This document shows, piece after piece, positions 1 through 8,521 of a stretch of 64,000 nucleotides of DNA. Within the stretch, counting starts at the first letter, position 1; every line of letters begins with the position of its first letter. The translations under genes and the position numbers were made by a program. The DNA comes from Streptomyces sp. MRC013 (GTDB lineage Bacteria; Actinomycetota; Actinomycetes; Streptomycetales; Streptomycetaceae), in contig NZ_CP094264.1 of NCBI RefSeq assembly GCF_023614235.1, positions 4,154,001-4,218,000 on the forward strand, read 5' to 3'. The notes beneath the pieces were generated by a model, which saw nothing but the letters and a program-made list of their open reading frames with translations, was not told the origin of the DNA and made no database searches.

Positions 1-1189
1 CCCCGTCCCAGGGGTCGTCCGGCGCCCCCGGCCCGCCCGCCGGGACCGTCGCCGTCACCGTGACCGCCTCGTGGCCGCCGTCCGGCCGCAACTCCGGGTC
101 GTCGGGGCGCAGCACCACCACGGTCGGCCGTTCGCACGGCGCCCGGCCGCCCGCGAGGGCCGCCCGCTCCCCGGCCGGCTCCGCGGAGTGCACCACCGTG
201 CGGTGCGCCGCGCCCTCCTCCCGGGCGCCGCGCAGCGCCAGGCACACGGTCACCCGTCCCGTCACCGCGCCCGTCTGGAAGCGCGGCCACGCGTCCCGGC
301 GCTCCCACGCCACCACACGGTCCCGGTACAGGGCGGGCACGGGCGCCCCCGCCACCACGAGGTCGGCCCCGACGACCCGCCCGTCCGCCAGTTCCACCCC
401 GGCCGCCCGCCCGTCCTCCTCCACCACGCCGACCACTTCGGCACCGAAGACGAACCCCACCCGCCGCGCCAGGCACCGCTCGTGCACCGCGTCCGCCAGC
501 GCCCGCAGGCCACCGCGCACGTACCAGGTGCCGAAGGTCTGCTCCATGTACGGCAGGACCGCCGCCGACGGGGGAGCGGCGGCCGGGTCCAGTCCGTACG
601 CCAGCGCGTACCCCTCCAGCAGGGCGGCCAGCCGCCCGTCGCCCAGCTCCCGGCGGCCCACCTCGGCGAGGGTCGTCGCGGTCCGGCGCAGCAGCCCCGT
701 CCTCGGCGCGGGGTACGGATCGCGGAAGAACGGCGCCACGTCGGCCGGCAGGGGCTCCTCCAGCAGCGGACGGCGCGAGCGGTCCCAGGCGTCGCGCGCC
801 CGGTTCAGGAACGCCGCCCACCGCTCGCCCGCACCCCGCCCCAGGGCGCCGTCCAGGGCCGAGACGACCCCGGCCCGCGACGCGTTCGGCAACGACACGG
901 CCGTGCCGTCCGCGAAGACGTGCCGGCTCGCCGGATCGACCTGCGTCAGCCCGACGCACCGCTCCAGCGGCTCCCTGCCGGTCTTGACGAACAGGTCCCG
1001 GTAGACGGCGGGCAGGTGCAGCAGCCCGGGGCCGGTGTCGAAACCGAAGCCGTCCCGCACGAGCCGGCGCACTCCGCCGCCGTACGTCTCCGTGCGCTCG
1101 TACACCGTCACCCGGTGGCCCGCCACGGCCAGCCGGGCGGCCGCCGCCATGGCGCCCATGCCGGCGCCGATCACCGCAATCCGTGCCAT
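1..1189 (-). CDS. FAD-dependent oxidoreductase, phytoene desaturase-like (3' end cut by window edge)
   Basis: The frame is open from an ATG at 1189 to the left edge, so the C-terminus lies outside the window. The protein begins with a beta strand and the dinucleotide-binding turn GAGMGAMAAAA (about residues 8-18). An acidic residue after the next strand (VTVYER) is typical of FAD-binding Rossmann folds, and GGGVRRLVRDGFGFDTGP follows as in CrtI/phytoene desaturase-type amine oxidoreductases. A later segment (RGGLRALADAVHERCLA, then a VFGAEVVGVVEEDGRAAGVELADG stretch, split here only by position) matches the part of the family that joins the substrate and FAD domains. The substrate is unknown. 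Proteins of this type act in carotenoid synthesis, but no carotenoid genes are visible here. It is an orphan reading out of the window and the start is well supported. Confidence 0.82.
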   Translation of the reverse strand, partial: MARIAVIGAGMGAMAAAARLAVAGHRVTVYERTETYGGGVRRLVRDGFGFDTGPGLLHLPAVYRDLFVKTGREPLERCVGLTQVDPASRHVFADGTAVSLPNASRAGVVSALDGALGRGAGERWAAFLNRARDAWDRSRRPLLEEPLPADVAPFFRDPYPAPRTGLLRRTATTLAEVGRRELGDGRLAALLEGYALAYGLDPAAAPPSAAVLPYMEQTFGTWYVRGGLRALADAVHERCLARRVGFVFGAEVVGVVEEDGRAAGVELADGRVVGADLVVAGAPVPALYRDRVVAWERRDAWPRFQTGAVTGRVTVCLALRGAREEGAAHRTVVHSAEPAGERAALAGGRAPCERPTVVVLRPDDPELRPDGGHEAVTVTATVPAGGPGAPDDPWDG

Positions 1190-1393
1190 GCCGGGGACTC
1201 TACAAGCCCTGTTCCCGGCCTCTCGGCGCGGCCCGGCCCCCGGGTCCGCCGCTCCCCCTCCGGCCCGTCGGGAGCCCGGGGAGCGGCCCCGCGGCCGCCG
1301 CCGTCCCTCCGCGCGCGGGGAGCCGGTGCCCCGGTCGAAGGGCCTGTCGGGGAACTCCGGGCCGTTCCCGTGCGGGGGACCGGTGCGGAGGCT

Positions 1394-1411
1394 CTGAGTA
1401 CCCGTACTCAG
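1394..1411. promoter_or_regulatory. Perfect 8-bp-arm palindrome upstream of the FAD oxidoreductase
   Basis: CTGAGTAC-CC-GTACTCAG is a perfect inverted repeat with a 2-base spacer, about 205 bases upstream of the oxidoreductase start. Its size and spacing fit an operator for a dimeric regulator such as a TetR-family protein, and a decayed tetR gene lies just beyond it. No gene is visible in the rest of 1190-1649. Function is inferred only from symmetry and position. Confidence 0.4.
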
Positions 1412-1649
1412 CTCCCCGGATGAGTAGGCGTGCGGATGGGCCGCGGACCGCCGGGGCGGAAGAGTGGGGGTCACGGAAAGGGGCGCGGCACGGGCACCGC
1501 CGACACGGGGCCGCGGAACCGGCGTCGCGCACCCGTCCGGACGGGGGAGGGGGAACCGGGGGCGCGGGGTGATGCGCCGGTCTGGTGGGACTCGGGGGGA
1601 ACGCACCCCACCGGACCGGCGCTTCCCCGTAGCGGCGGGCGCGCGGTCG

Positions 1650-2230
1650 GTGGCCGCCCGCCCGCCCGGGCAGCATCCGCGACAGCGCGGCGTGCACGTC
1701 GTCGAGGGGCCGCTCCCGCTGGAACGCCCGCCGGCCGAGCGCCGCCGCCAGCACCATGCCGACGAGCGCGGCCCCCGTCAGCGGGACGTCGACGTCCTCG
1801 CCCGGTTCGCCGCCCGCGACGGCGGCCCGCAGCACCGCCTCGACGACCGCGACCGCCCTCCGCCGCGCCGCCAGGAGGGTCGGCTGCCACGCCCGGTCGG
1901 TCCGCCACAGCTCGGCCGCGTAGCCGGGCGAAGGCCGGACGCCGGCCGGGGAGGACCAGCCCCGCCCGGATCATCGCGTCCAACGCCTCGATGCGCGTCC
2001 CGCAGGGAGGCGGTGAGCAGCCCCGCGCCGTGCCGCGGCACCTCCTCGAACAGCCCGGTCCCACCCGTGAGGTTGCGGTGGACCGTGCCCTTGGCCGCCC
2101 CCGCCCGCTCCGCGATCCCGCCGATGGCCGTCGCGGAGAACCCCTGCTCCGCGACGAGGGCGCCTGCCGCCTCGTACAGCTTGGCGCGGGTGGCCTGCCG
2201 CCGCGTGCTCCGGGTGTCCACGGGGTGCAC
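1650..2230 (-). pseudogene. TetR/AcrR-family regulator, frameshifted and decayed
   Basis: Starting at a GTG at 2230, the frame encodes a TetR N-terminal DNA-binding domain: TRRQATRAKLYEAAGALVA, then an AERAGAAKGTV helix-turn-helix. The homology then moves to a second frame near 2003-1995 (RIEALDAMIRAGL) and to a third frame near 1925 (YAAELWRTDRAWQPTLLAARR, continuing to DVPLTGAALVGMVLAAAL and DDVHAALSRMLPGR, ending near 1650). Two indels are therefore needed to restore one protein. Unlike other frameshifts in this window, neither lies in a homopolymer. The recognition region is also eroded: the usual aromatic pair and Phe after KGTV have become HRNLTGGTGLFEE. I read it as a genuine pseudogene of a ligand-sensing repressor. 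The identity of the family is clear, its target is not. Confidence 0.75.
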
Positions 2231-2718
2231 CTTCCCGGGTCCGGGCCGTTCCGCCGGTCCGAAGGGCCGGCTCGGGGCGGAGGGGGCCGGACGGCCGCGC
2301 CACCGGGCGCGACCTCCGGCTCCGCCCCGTGGCGCCCGGCCGCGCGGGCCCCTCCGCCCCGGCCCCCCGCCTCCCCCTCCCGCCCTCCCCTCGCACGTCC
2401 CCCGGCATCGGCGGCGCCGTCCGGCCGCGCCGTCCGCCTCCGCCGGCCCCCTCACCGCCCGTGCCCCCGTGGGTCGCCCCGCCCTCCGGGCCGGCCGGAG
2501 GGCCCGGGAGGGGCGGGACGGCCGCCGGACGGGACGGAACCGCGGGCGGGACGGGTACCGGCGACCGGACGGGGCAGCCGGGGAGCGACCCGGCGGGGCG
2601 TCCGCCGGTGGCCGGGCCGCGGCCGCCGGAGCCCCGGTGCCGGCGTCGATGTCAGTGGCGGCCCGCAGGATGGAACCCGTACGGCCGAAGCGCCCCACGC
2701 GACGACAGGAGGTCCGCC
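2231..2718. other. Intergenic region without a visible gene
   Basis: About 490 bases of extremely GC-rich DNA separate the tetR remnant from the HEPN-like gene. I see no frame with recognisable protein similarity, no clear -35/-10 pair and no RNA gene. Only the ribosome binding site of the next gene (AGGAGG, 2707-2712) stands out. Confidence 0.5.
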
Positions 2719-3174
2719 ATGGCGAGCGACGTCCACCCCGTGCTCCGCCGTTCGTCGGCACCGCCGGCCGCCCTCGACCTGCTCGCCCGGGCGCACGCCG
2801 GCCTGGCCGAGGCGGCCACCCTCGGCGATCCCGGCGAGCGGTACGCGACGGCCCACCTGGCCGCCCTGCGGACCGCCGCCGCCGTACTGGCCGTACGCGG
2901 CCGCCCCGAGGCCCCGCAGCGCGGCCGGCGGGGGATCCGCACCGCCTGGGAGCTGCTGGCCGAGACCGCGCCCGAGCTGGCCGAGTGGAGCGCCCTGTTC
3001 GCCGCCGGGGCCGCCCGCAGGGCCCGCGCCGAGGCGGGCGTGCGCGGCGCCGTCTCGGCGCGGGACGCCGACGACCTGGTACGCGACGCCGCGACGTTCC
3101 TGCGCCTGGTGGAGCGCTCGCTCGCACTGCGGCCGGAGACCGCGCCCGAGGCCATAGGCTGGGACCGTTCGTAA
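2719..3174 (+). CDS. SAV_6107-family HEPN domain protein
   Basis: A 151-residue, almost wholly helical protein starts at ATG 2719, with AGGAGG seven bases upstream. The run LDLLARAHAGLAEAATL, followed by GERYATAHLAALRTAAAVLA and WELLAETAPELAEWSALFA, matches the actinobacterial SAV_6107 group, which is classed with HEPN nucleotide-binding/RNase-like domains. No catalytic RxxxxH motif is evident to me, so nuclease activity should not be assumed. It lies directly upstream of a methyltransferase gene (23-base gap), suggesting co-transcription. The pair is common in Streptomyces near the dcw cluster, but its role is unknown. Confidence 0.75.
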   Translation: MASDVHPVLRRSSAPPAALDLLARAHAGLAEAATLGDPGERYATAHLAALRTAAAVLAVRGRPEAPQRGRRGIRTAWELLAETAPELAEWSALFAAGAARRARAEAGVRGAVSARDADDLVRDAATFLRLVERSLALRPETAPEAIGWDRS

Positions 3175-3197
3175 CCGCCACCGAGGAGTCAACCGCC

Positions 3198-3974
3198 GTG
3201 TCCGACCCGCAGCGCACCCGCGCCTCCCTCCGTACCGCCGTGGTGTGGGACGTCCTGGAGGGGGCCCTCGACCGCAGGGCCGGGGCGACCGGCAGGGAGA
3301 GCCTCGACGTCCTCGACACGGGCGGCGGCAGCGGGAACTTCGCGGTGCCCGCCGCGCGCCTCGGCCACCGCGTCACCGTGGTCGACCCCAGCCCCGACGC
3401 CCTGTTCGCCCTGGAGCGCCGCATCGCGGAGGCGGGCGTCGCCGACCGCGTCCGCGGCGTCCAGGGCGATGTCCACGGCCTGTTCGACGTCGTCGAGCGC
3501 GGCGGCTTCGACGCGGTGCTCTGCCACGGCGTCCTGGAGTACGTCGACGATCCCGCCGAGGGCGTGCGCCACGCCGCCGAGGCCCTGCGCCCGGGCGGCG
3601 TGCTCAGCCTGCTCGCGGCCGGCCTCGGCGGTGCCGTCCTGGCGAAGGCCCTCGCCGGCCACTTCAACCAGGCGCTCCACGCGCTGACCGACCCCGCGGG
3701 CCGCTGGGGCGAGGGCGACGCGGTGCCGCGGCGCTTCACCGCCGAGCAGCTCACCGGGGCGGCCGAGGCGGCCGGGGTGAGGGTCGGAGCCGTGCACGGC
3801 GTGCGCGTCTTCGCCGACCTCGTCCCCGGCGTCCTCGCCGACACGGAGCCCGGCGCCGTCGAGGCCCTGAACAGGCTGGAGGCCGCCGCCGCCGAGCTGC
3901 CCGCGTTCCACTCGGTGGCCACGCAGCTGCACGTGCTGGGTGAAAAGCGGAGCCGACCCGGTGGAGGGGCCTGA
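3198..3974 (+). CDS. Class I SAM-dependent methyltransferase
   Basis: 258 residues from GTG 3198; GAGGAG at 3183-3188 is the likely ribosome binding site. The Rossmann-like methyltransferase core is plain: motif I LDVLDTGGGSGNFAVPAA (about 38-55), the acidic end of strand 2 in VTVVDPSP, motif II/III region VQGDVHGLFD, then FDAVLCHGVLEYVDD and LRPGGVLSLL. The pattern resembles Streptomyces proteins annotated as methyltransferase domain 11/25 or CmoA-like enzymes. The substrate cannot be read from the sequence. The gene stands alone after the HEPN-like gene, and 245 bases separate it from the DUF3040 gene. Confidence 0.85.
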   Translation: MSDPQRTRASLRTAVVWDVLEGALDRRAGATGRESLDVLDTGGGSGNFAVPAARLGHRVTVVDPSPDALFALERRIAEAGVADRVRGVQGDVHGLFDVVERGGFDAVLCHGVLEYVDDPAEGVRHAAEALRPGGVLSLLAAGLGGAVLAKALAGHFNQALHALTDPAGRWGEGDAVPRRFTAEQLTGAAEAAGVRVGAVHGVRVFADLVPGVLADTEPGAVEALNRLEAAAAELPAFHSVATQLHVLGEKRSRPGGGA

Positions 3975-4219
3975 ACAGCGCCGCAGCGGGGGACCGAGTC
4001 GCCGCGACCGCCCCGATCGCGCCGGGATCCCCGTATGATCGAAGGACACCGTCCGGCATGACGGTTCGGGCGACGGGGAATCAACGTCTCACCAGCCGAA
4101 CCGGCATGGCGGCCCGATCGGCGATTGGCACTGGGGCGGGTTTCACGGGGACGATTCCCTGCCTATCCTGGAAGGGCCGCATACCGGTCGCCCCCGCGAC
4201 CGACGATGAGGAGGACTCC

Positions 4220-4612
4220 GTGCCGCTCTCGGAGCACGAGCAGCGAATGCTCGAGCAGATGGAGCGAGCGCTGTACGCCGAAGATCCCAAGTTCGCGACA
4301 GCGCTCGAGGGAAGCGGGCTGCGTACGTACACCCGACGACGGGTCTACCAGGCGGTCGCTGGATTCCTGGTGGGTATCGCGCTCCTCATGGCCGGAATGG
4401 TCGCCCAGCAGATCTGGATCAGCGTGGTGGGGTTCCTCGTCATGCTCGGCTGCGCGGTCCTGGCCGTCACCGGCTGGCGCAGGACCCCCAAGCCCGGGGA
4501 GCAGCCCGCCGCCGGGGGAGTGTCCCGCGGCGGGGACGACCGCCGGCGCCGCTCGATGATGGAGCGCATCGAACAGCGCTGGCAGCGCCGACGCGACGAA
4601 CAGGGCCACTGA
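4220..4612 (+). CDS. DUF3040 membrane protein
   Basis: 130 residues from GTG 4220, preceded by GATGAGGAGGA. The N-terminus VPLSEHEQRMLEQMERALY is the hallmark of actinobacterial DUF3040 proteins. Two adjacent hydrophobic helices follow (VYQAVAGFLVGIALLMAGMV and IWISVVGFLVMLGCAVLAVT, about residues 49-90), then a very basic tail rich in Arg that probably faces the cytoplasm. The protein sits upstream of the cell-division cluster in streptomycetes, but its function is not established. Upstream, TTCACG (4142-4147) and TATCCT (4164-4169) with a 16-base gap could be a promoter, though this is weak. Confidence 0.85.
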   Translation: MPLSEHEQRMLEQMERALYAEDPKFATALEGSGLRTYTRRRVYQAVAGFLVGIALLMAGMVAQQIWISVVGFLVMLGCAVLAVTGWRRTPKPGEQPAAGGVSRGGDDRRRRSMMERIEQRWQRRRDEQGH

Positions 4613-4617
4613 CCCAC

Positions 4618-4661
4618 CACGACGGAGGGGTGACCGCACCGGCGGTCACCCCTCCGTCGTG
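4618..4661 (+). terminator. Perfect 20-bp stem terminator after the DUF3040 gene
   Basis: The arms 4618-4637 and 4642-4661 are exact reverse complements with a 4-base loop (ACCG), starting six bases after the DUF3040 stop. There is no T tract, which is usual for Streptomyces terminators. Confidence 0.85.
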
Positions 4662-4720
4662 TCCGCGTCTTCCTCCGTCGTGTCCGCGCCCGCGTCTTCC
4701 TCCGCCGTGTCCGGGCTCTC
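4653..4720. repeat. Three imperfect tandem repeats overlapping the terminator arm
   Basis: TCCGTCGTGTCCGCGTCTTC-type units occur three times, the second with a six-base insertion and the third diverged. Read on the minus strand they would encode acidic EEDAxDTTEEDA repeats. No start or ribosome binding site supports a gene, so this may be a remnant of an acidic protein tail or simple replication slippage. Confidence 0.4.
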
Positions 4721-4795
4721 CGCCTCCCGGGCGCGCCGGTGACGGCCCGCGGGGGGCGGGCACCCTCCTGCGGGGCCGCGGCCCGGCGACGGCCC

Positions 4796-4830
4796 GCGGC
4801 TCCCGGAGGGAACGCCCCTCCGGGAGCCGC
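4796..4830 (-). terminator. Terminator of the moxR-DUF58-tgpA operon
   Basis: Arms 4796-4810 and 4816-4830 are perfect 15-bp complements with a 5-base loop, five bases beyond the TAG stop (4836-4838) of the minus-strand transglutaminase gene. It faces the DUF3040 terminator in a convergent arrangement. Confidence 0.85.
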
Positions 4831-4835
4831 GGCGC

Positions 4836-7193
4836 CTAGCCCGCCCGCCGGGACGGCCACCGCAGCAGCGCGCCGCAGCGGGCCGCCACCGCCGCCCGGC
4901 GCCGCGACAACGCCCACGCCACCCGCGCCGCCGACCGCGGCGCGAGCAGCGCCCGCAGGCGCGTCCCGCGCCCGCCCGCCGCCGCGAACCCGGCGCGCAC
5001 CCGCGCCGCGTCCTGCGCCAGGCCGTCCGCGGGGCGCGGCGCCGGCGCGTAGAGGGCCTCCTCCACGGCACCCGCGATCCGGTGGACCGCCTCCGCCGCG
5101 GCCCCCTCCAGCCGGCCCGCCCGCACCAACCGCCCAGCCGTCCCGCGCGGGGTCAGCGCCCCGTCCGGCGGGACGCCGTGGTCCCAGGCCGTGTCCACGA
5201 CCTCCTCCCACACCGCCAGCGGCCGTCCGCCGCGCAGCCGCCGCGTCCGCAGCCTCCGCCGCCACACCACCGGCACCAGCGGCAGCACGACGGCCGCCGC
5301 GGCCGCGGCCGCGGCCAGCGGAACCGGTCCGGGCGCCGCGTCCGTCCCCGCCGGCGGCCGGGCACCGGGAGGCGTCGGCCCGGCGCAGCCCTCCGCCCCG
5401 GCCGCCCGCGCGGCGCAGCCGTCCTGCGGGGACGGCTGCGCCGAGGGGGCCGCCGACGGGCTCGGCAGGGTCTCCTCCGCCTCCGGCCGCTCATCGGCCG
5501 GCGCCTGCGGGGACGCGTAGTCCGGGATCGACCCCCGCGACGGCGTCGGCTCGAAGCGGGTCCAGCCCACGCCCTCGAAGTACAGTTCGGGCCAGGCGTG
5601 CGCGTCCTTGACGCTCACCGACACCGTGCCCTCGCCCGAGGGCGTGCCGGGCATGAAGCCGACGGCCACCCGGGCCGGCACGTTCAGGGTGCGGGCCATC
5701 GCCGCCATGGCGAAGGAGAAGTGGACGCAGAAGCCCTCCTTGTCCTTCAGGAACCGGGAGATCGCCGTGACCCCCGTCCCCGACGACACCGTCGTGTCGT
5801 ACGTGAAGCCGCCCGCCGAGGCGAACCACTCCTGCAGCCGGACCGCCCGCTCGTAGTCGTTCCCCGCGCCCGCCGTCACCCGGAGCGCCGTGGCCCGCAC
5901 GTCGGACGGCAGCGACTTCGGCACCCGCGTGTACTCCCGCAGCAGCGTGCCCGGCGCCGTCGGGGCCGCGGCCAGCTGCTCCGGCGTGGGCCGCACCACC
6001 AGGCTGCTCACCGAGTACTGGACGCCGCCCGTCGTCTGCCCACCGTCACCGACGACCATCCTCCCGACCGGCTCGTACCGCCAGCGTCCCCCGACCCGCA
6101 CGCCGGTCGCCGGGTAGGGCATCGGCAGCCACTTCTGCTCGTACGAGCCGGCCGCCGAGACGTTCGTGGTGATCTCCGTCGTGCCGGTGCGCTCGCTGAG
6201 CCCGACCGGCCGGGGAAAACGCTCCGGCACGTCCTCCACGCCGCGCACCGACGTCCGCCACGAGGTGCCGTCGAACTGGTCCAGCGACACCAGCCGCAGG
6301 TACATCCCGGAGCCGTCCGGCGCGTTCGTCCGGTACCGCAGCACCTCCCGGTCCTCCGCCTGGGTCAGGTTCTCCTTCAGCGACACGAGCGGGTTCACCG
6401 CGGATATCGTGCCGCCCCCCGCGCCGTCGCCGCCGTCGCCGCCCAGCAGGCCGCCGTCCAGCGACGGCAGGACGCCCGGGAGGACCACCGCGACGCCCAG
6501 CGCCAGCGCGCCGATCCGCCGCCCGGTGCGCAGCGGGGCGGCCGCCGGCCCGTCCGGTACGCCGAGCGCGGCCGGGCCGGCGGCCGGGGACCCGGGCCCG
6601 CCGAGGACCCGGCCCCACCGGGTGAAGTGGTCGCGGCCCTCCGCCAGCAGCAGCACCAGGTACCCGGCCGCCGCCACCAGGAACCACAGCCAGCCCGCCC
6701 CGCCGCCGCCCGAGAGCCCGGCCGCGACCGAGTACAGCGCCAGCAGCGGCAGCCCCGCCGGGGCCGCGCTGCGGAACGTCACGGCGAGGGCGTCCACCGC
6801 CAGGCCGATCAGCAGCACCCCGCCGACCAGCATCAGCCGGATGCCGTCCGTCACCGGGGCCGGCGGCGCGTACTGGCCCACGTCCTGCGCGCCCGCCTGC
6901 AGCAGCGCGCCGAACCGGCGGAACACGTCCGGTGACGGCAGCACCCAGGCCACCGCCTGCTCCCGGGCGAAGAAGACCGTCAGCAGCACGAGGCCCACCG
7001 CGACCTGGGAGGCCACGGTCAGCGGCCGCGCCAGCGAGGCCCGCCGCGCGGCCGCGCCCGCCCCGGCCACGGCCGCCAGCAGCAGCACCGCCTGCACGAT
7101 CCAGCCGATCTCGCCGACCAGCGGCAGCAGCGCGCACGCCGCCGCCACCGTGGCGACCAGGGCACACACCGCCAGGCGTCCGCCACCGTTCAT
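4836..7193 (-). CDS. Transglutaminase-like membrane protein (TgpA/DUF3488-DUF4129 type)
   Basis: 785 residues. The start is set by the ATGA overlap with the DUF58 stop (ATG at 7193-7191). The first 250 residues hold six or so hydrophobic helices (for example LAVCALVATVAAACALLPLV). A linker and a periplasmic-side transglutaminase core follow: EGFCVHFSFAMAAMAR carries the catalytic Cys (C489) and DAHAWPELYFEGVGWTRFEP the catalytic His (H532). A Pro/Ser-rich linker, another membrane helix (about 655-675) and a C-terminal DUF4129-like segment complete the protein. Bacterial TgpA proteins have membrane topology of this kind; their natural substrates are unknown. Together with DUF58 and MoxR it forms the common actinobacterial three-gene set thought to act at the cell envelope. 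Confidence 0.9.
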   Translation of the reverse strand: MNGGGRLAVCALVATVAAACALLPLVGEIGWIVQAVLLLAAVAGAGAAARRASLARPLTVASQVAVGLVLLTVFFAREQAVAWVLPSPDVFRRFGALLQAGAQDVGQYAPPAPVTDGIRLMLVGGVLLIGLAVDALAVTFRSAAPAGLPLLALYSVAAGLSGGGGAGWLWFLVAAAGYLVLLLAEGRDHFTRWGRVLGGPGSPAAGPAALGVPDGPAAAPLRTGRRIGALALGVAVVLPGVLPSLDGGLLGGDGGDGAGGGTISAVNPLVSLKENLTQAEDREVLRYRTNAPDGSGMYLRLVSLDQFDGTSWRTSVRGVEDVPERFPRPVGLSERTGTTEITTNVSAAGSYEQKWLPMPYPATGVRVGGRWRYEPVGRMVVGDGGQTTGGVQYSVSSLVVRPTPEQLAAAPTAPGTLLREYTRVPKSLPSDVRATALRVTAGAGNDYERAVRLQEWFASAGGFTYDTTVSSGTGVTAISRFLKDKEGFCVHFSFAMAAMARTLNVPARVAVGFMPGTPSGEGTVSVSVKDAHAWPELYFEGVGWTRFEPTPSRGSIPDYASPQAPADERPEAEETLPSPSAAPSAQPSPQDGCAARAAGAEGCAGPTPPGARPPAGTDAAPGPVPLAAAAAAAAVVLPLVPVVWRRRLRTRRLRGGRPLAVWEEVVDTAWDHGVPPDGALTPRGTAGRLVRAGRLEGAAAEAVHRIAGAVEEALYAPAPRPADGLAQDAARVRAGFAAAGGRGTRLRALLAPRSAARVAWALSRRRAAVAARCGALLRWPSRRAG

Positions 7194-8521
7194 GACCAAC
7201 CCCCCGAGAACCCCGTCGTACCACCGGCGGCGACCGCTCCCGCGCCCGGCACGGCATGCCGCCACAGCGAGGCGAGCGAGTCACCCGGCCGCACCGGCAC
7301 CGCCGACCAGCCCGCCTCCCGGAGGCGCCGCACCGCGTCCGGCGTGCCGGCGCCCGCGCCGTCCAGGACGAACGCGACCGCCGCGCCGCCGCGCCGCCGC
7401 ATCCGGCCCGCCAGCTCCGCCTGCGCCGCGTCCAGCTCCCCGAAGAACGCGATCAGCAGCCCCTCGCCCCCGGAGCGCAGCGCGTCCTGCGCCCGGTCGA
7501 GGCCCGCCTCGTCCGAGTGGTCCACCACCGCGAGCGCGTCCATCACCAGCCCCGCCGTGTCCGCCGCCCCGGATCCCGGGGCCACGTATCCGTCCGGGCC
7601 GTCGCCGGGCAGCGCGTCCCCGGTGTCCGTCAGCAGCCGCACCGCGTAGCCGCGTTCCAGCATGTGCGTCACCGCCGACGCGGCGCCCTCCACCGCCCAC
7701 TCGAACGACGGGCCGGGCCCGTCGTTCCCGTACGCCTCCGCGCGGGTGTCCAGCAGCACGGTGCAGCGGGCCTGCCGCGGCTGCTCCTCGCGCCGCACCA
7801 TCAGCTCGCCGTACCGCGCCGTGGACCGCCAGTGCACCCGGCGCAGGTCGTCGCCGTACCGGTACTCGCGGGGGATGACGTCGTCCTCGCCGACCCGGGC
7901 CGGTGCGCCGTGCCGTCCGTCGCCGCGGCCCGGCGCCTCGCCGGGGAGCCGGACGGCCGGCAGCGGCTCCGTCCGCGGCACGACCGTCAGCATGTCGTAC
8001 GCGCTGAACGAACGCGTCAGCTCGCACATCCCGAACGGGTCGCTCAGCCTCAGCTGCAGTGGGCCCAGCGGATAGCGCCCGCGCAGGTCGGAGCGGACCC
8101 GGTACGACACCTCGCGCCTGCCGCCCGGCTCCACCCGGTCGAGCGCGAACCGGGGCCGCGGCCCCAGCACGTACGGCACGTGGTCCTGGAGCATCAGCAA
8201 CCCGGTCGGCACCCGCGACACGTTCTCCATGCGCAGCCGCACCCGGGCCTCCGCGCCGGCGGCCACCCGCTGCGGGGAGAGCCACCGGCTGCCCGTGACC
8301 CGGTGGCGCGTGCGGTACAGCACCGTCGCGCACACCAGGGGCAGCGCCGCCAGCAGCAGGCCCACGCGCAGCAGGTCCGGCTGGCCGAGCACGTACGCGC
8401 ACACCACCGCCGCCACCCCGGCCGCCAGGAACGACCGGCCGCGCGTGGTCAGTCCGCCCAGGGCGCCCCGGAACCCGCTCCGGACGGCGCCGTCCGGGCC
8501 GGCGGGACCCGCGGCCGCCAT
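7190..8521 (-). CDS. DUF58 domain membrane protein
   Basis: About 443 residues. The start could be ATG 8521 or the in-frame GTG at 8524, both overlapping the moxR stop (GTGATG). Two N-terminal hydrophobic helices (SFLAAGVAAVVCAYVLGQP and VGLLLAALPLVCATVLY) are followed by a beta-rich region and the DUF58 signature REYRYGDDLRRVHWRSTARYGELMVR (quoted here as two parts: REYRYGDDLRRVHW and RSTARYGELMVRR). The C-terminal third resembles a von Willebrand A-like fold (CTVLLDTRAEAY). DUF58 proteins are partners of MoxR AAA ATPases, which remodel vWA-type client proteins. The overlap on both sides supports obligate co-translation with moxR and the transglutaminase gene. Confidence 0.88.
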   Translation of the reverse strand: MAAAGPAGPDGAVRSGFRGALGGLTTRGRSFLAAGVAAVVCAYVLGQPDLLRVGLLLAALPLVCATVLYRTRHRVTGSRWLSPQRVAAGAEARVRLRMENVSRVPTGLLMLQDHVPYVLGPRPRFALDRVEPGGRREVSYRVRSDLRGRYPLGPLQLRLSDPFGMCELTRSFSAYDMLTVVPRTEPLPAVRLPGEAPGRGDGRHGAPARVGEDDVIPREYRYGDDLRRVHWRSTARYGELMVRREEQPRQARCTVLLDTRAEAYGNDGPGPSFEWAVEGAASAVTHMLERGYAVRLLTDTGDALPGDGPDGYVAPGSGAADTAGLVMDALAVVDHSDEAGLDRAQDALRSGGEGLLIAFFGELDAAQAELAGRMRRRGGAAVAFVLDGAGAGTPDAVRRLREAGWSAVPVRPGDSLASLWRHAVPGAGAVAAGGTTGFSGGWS

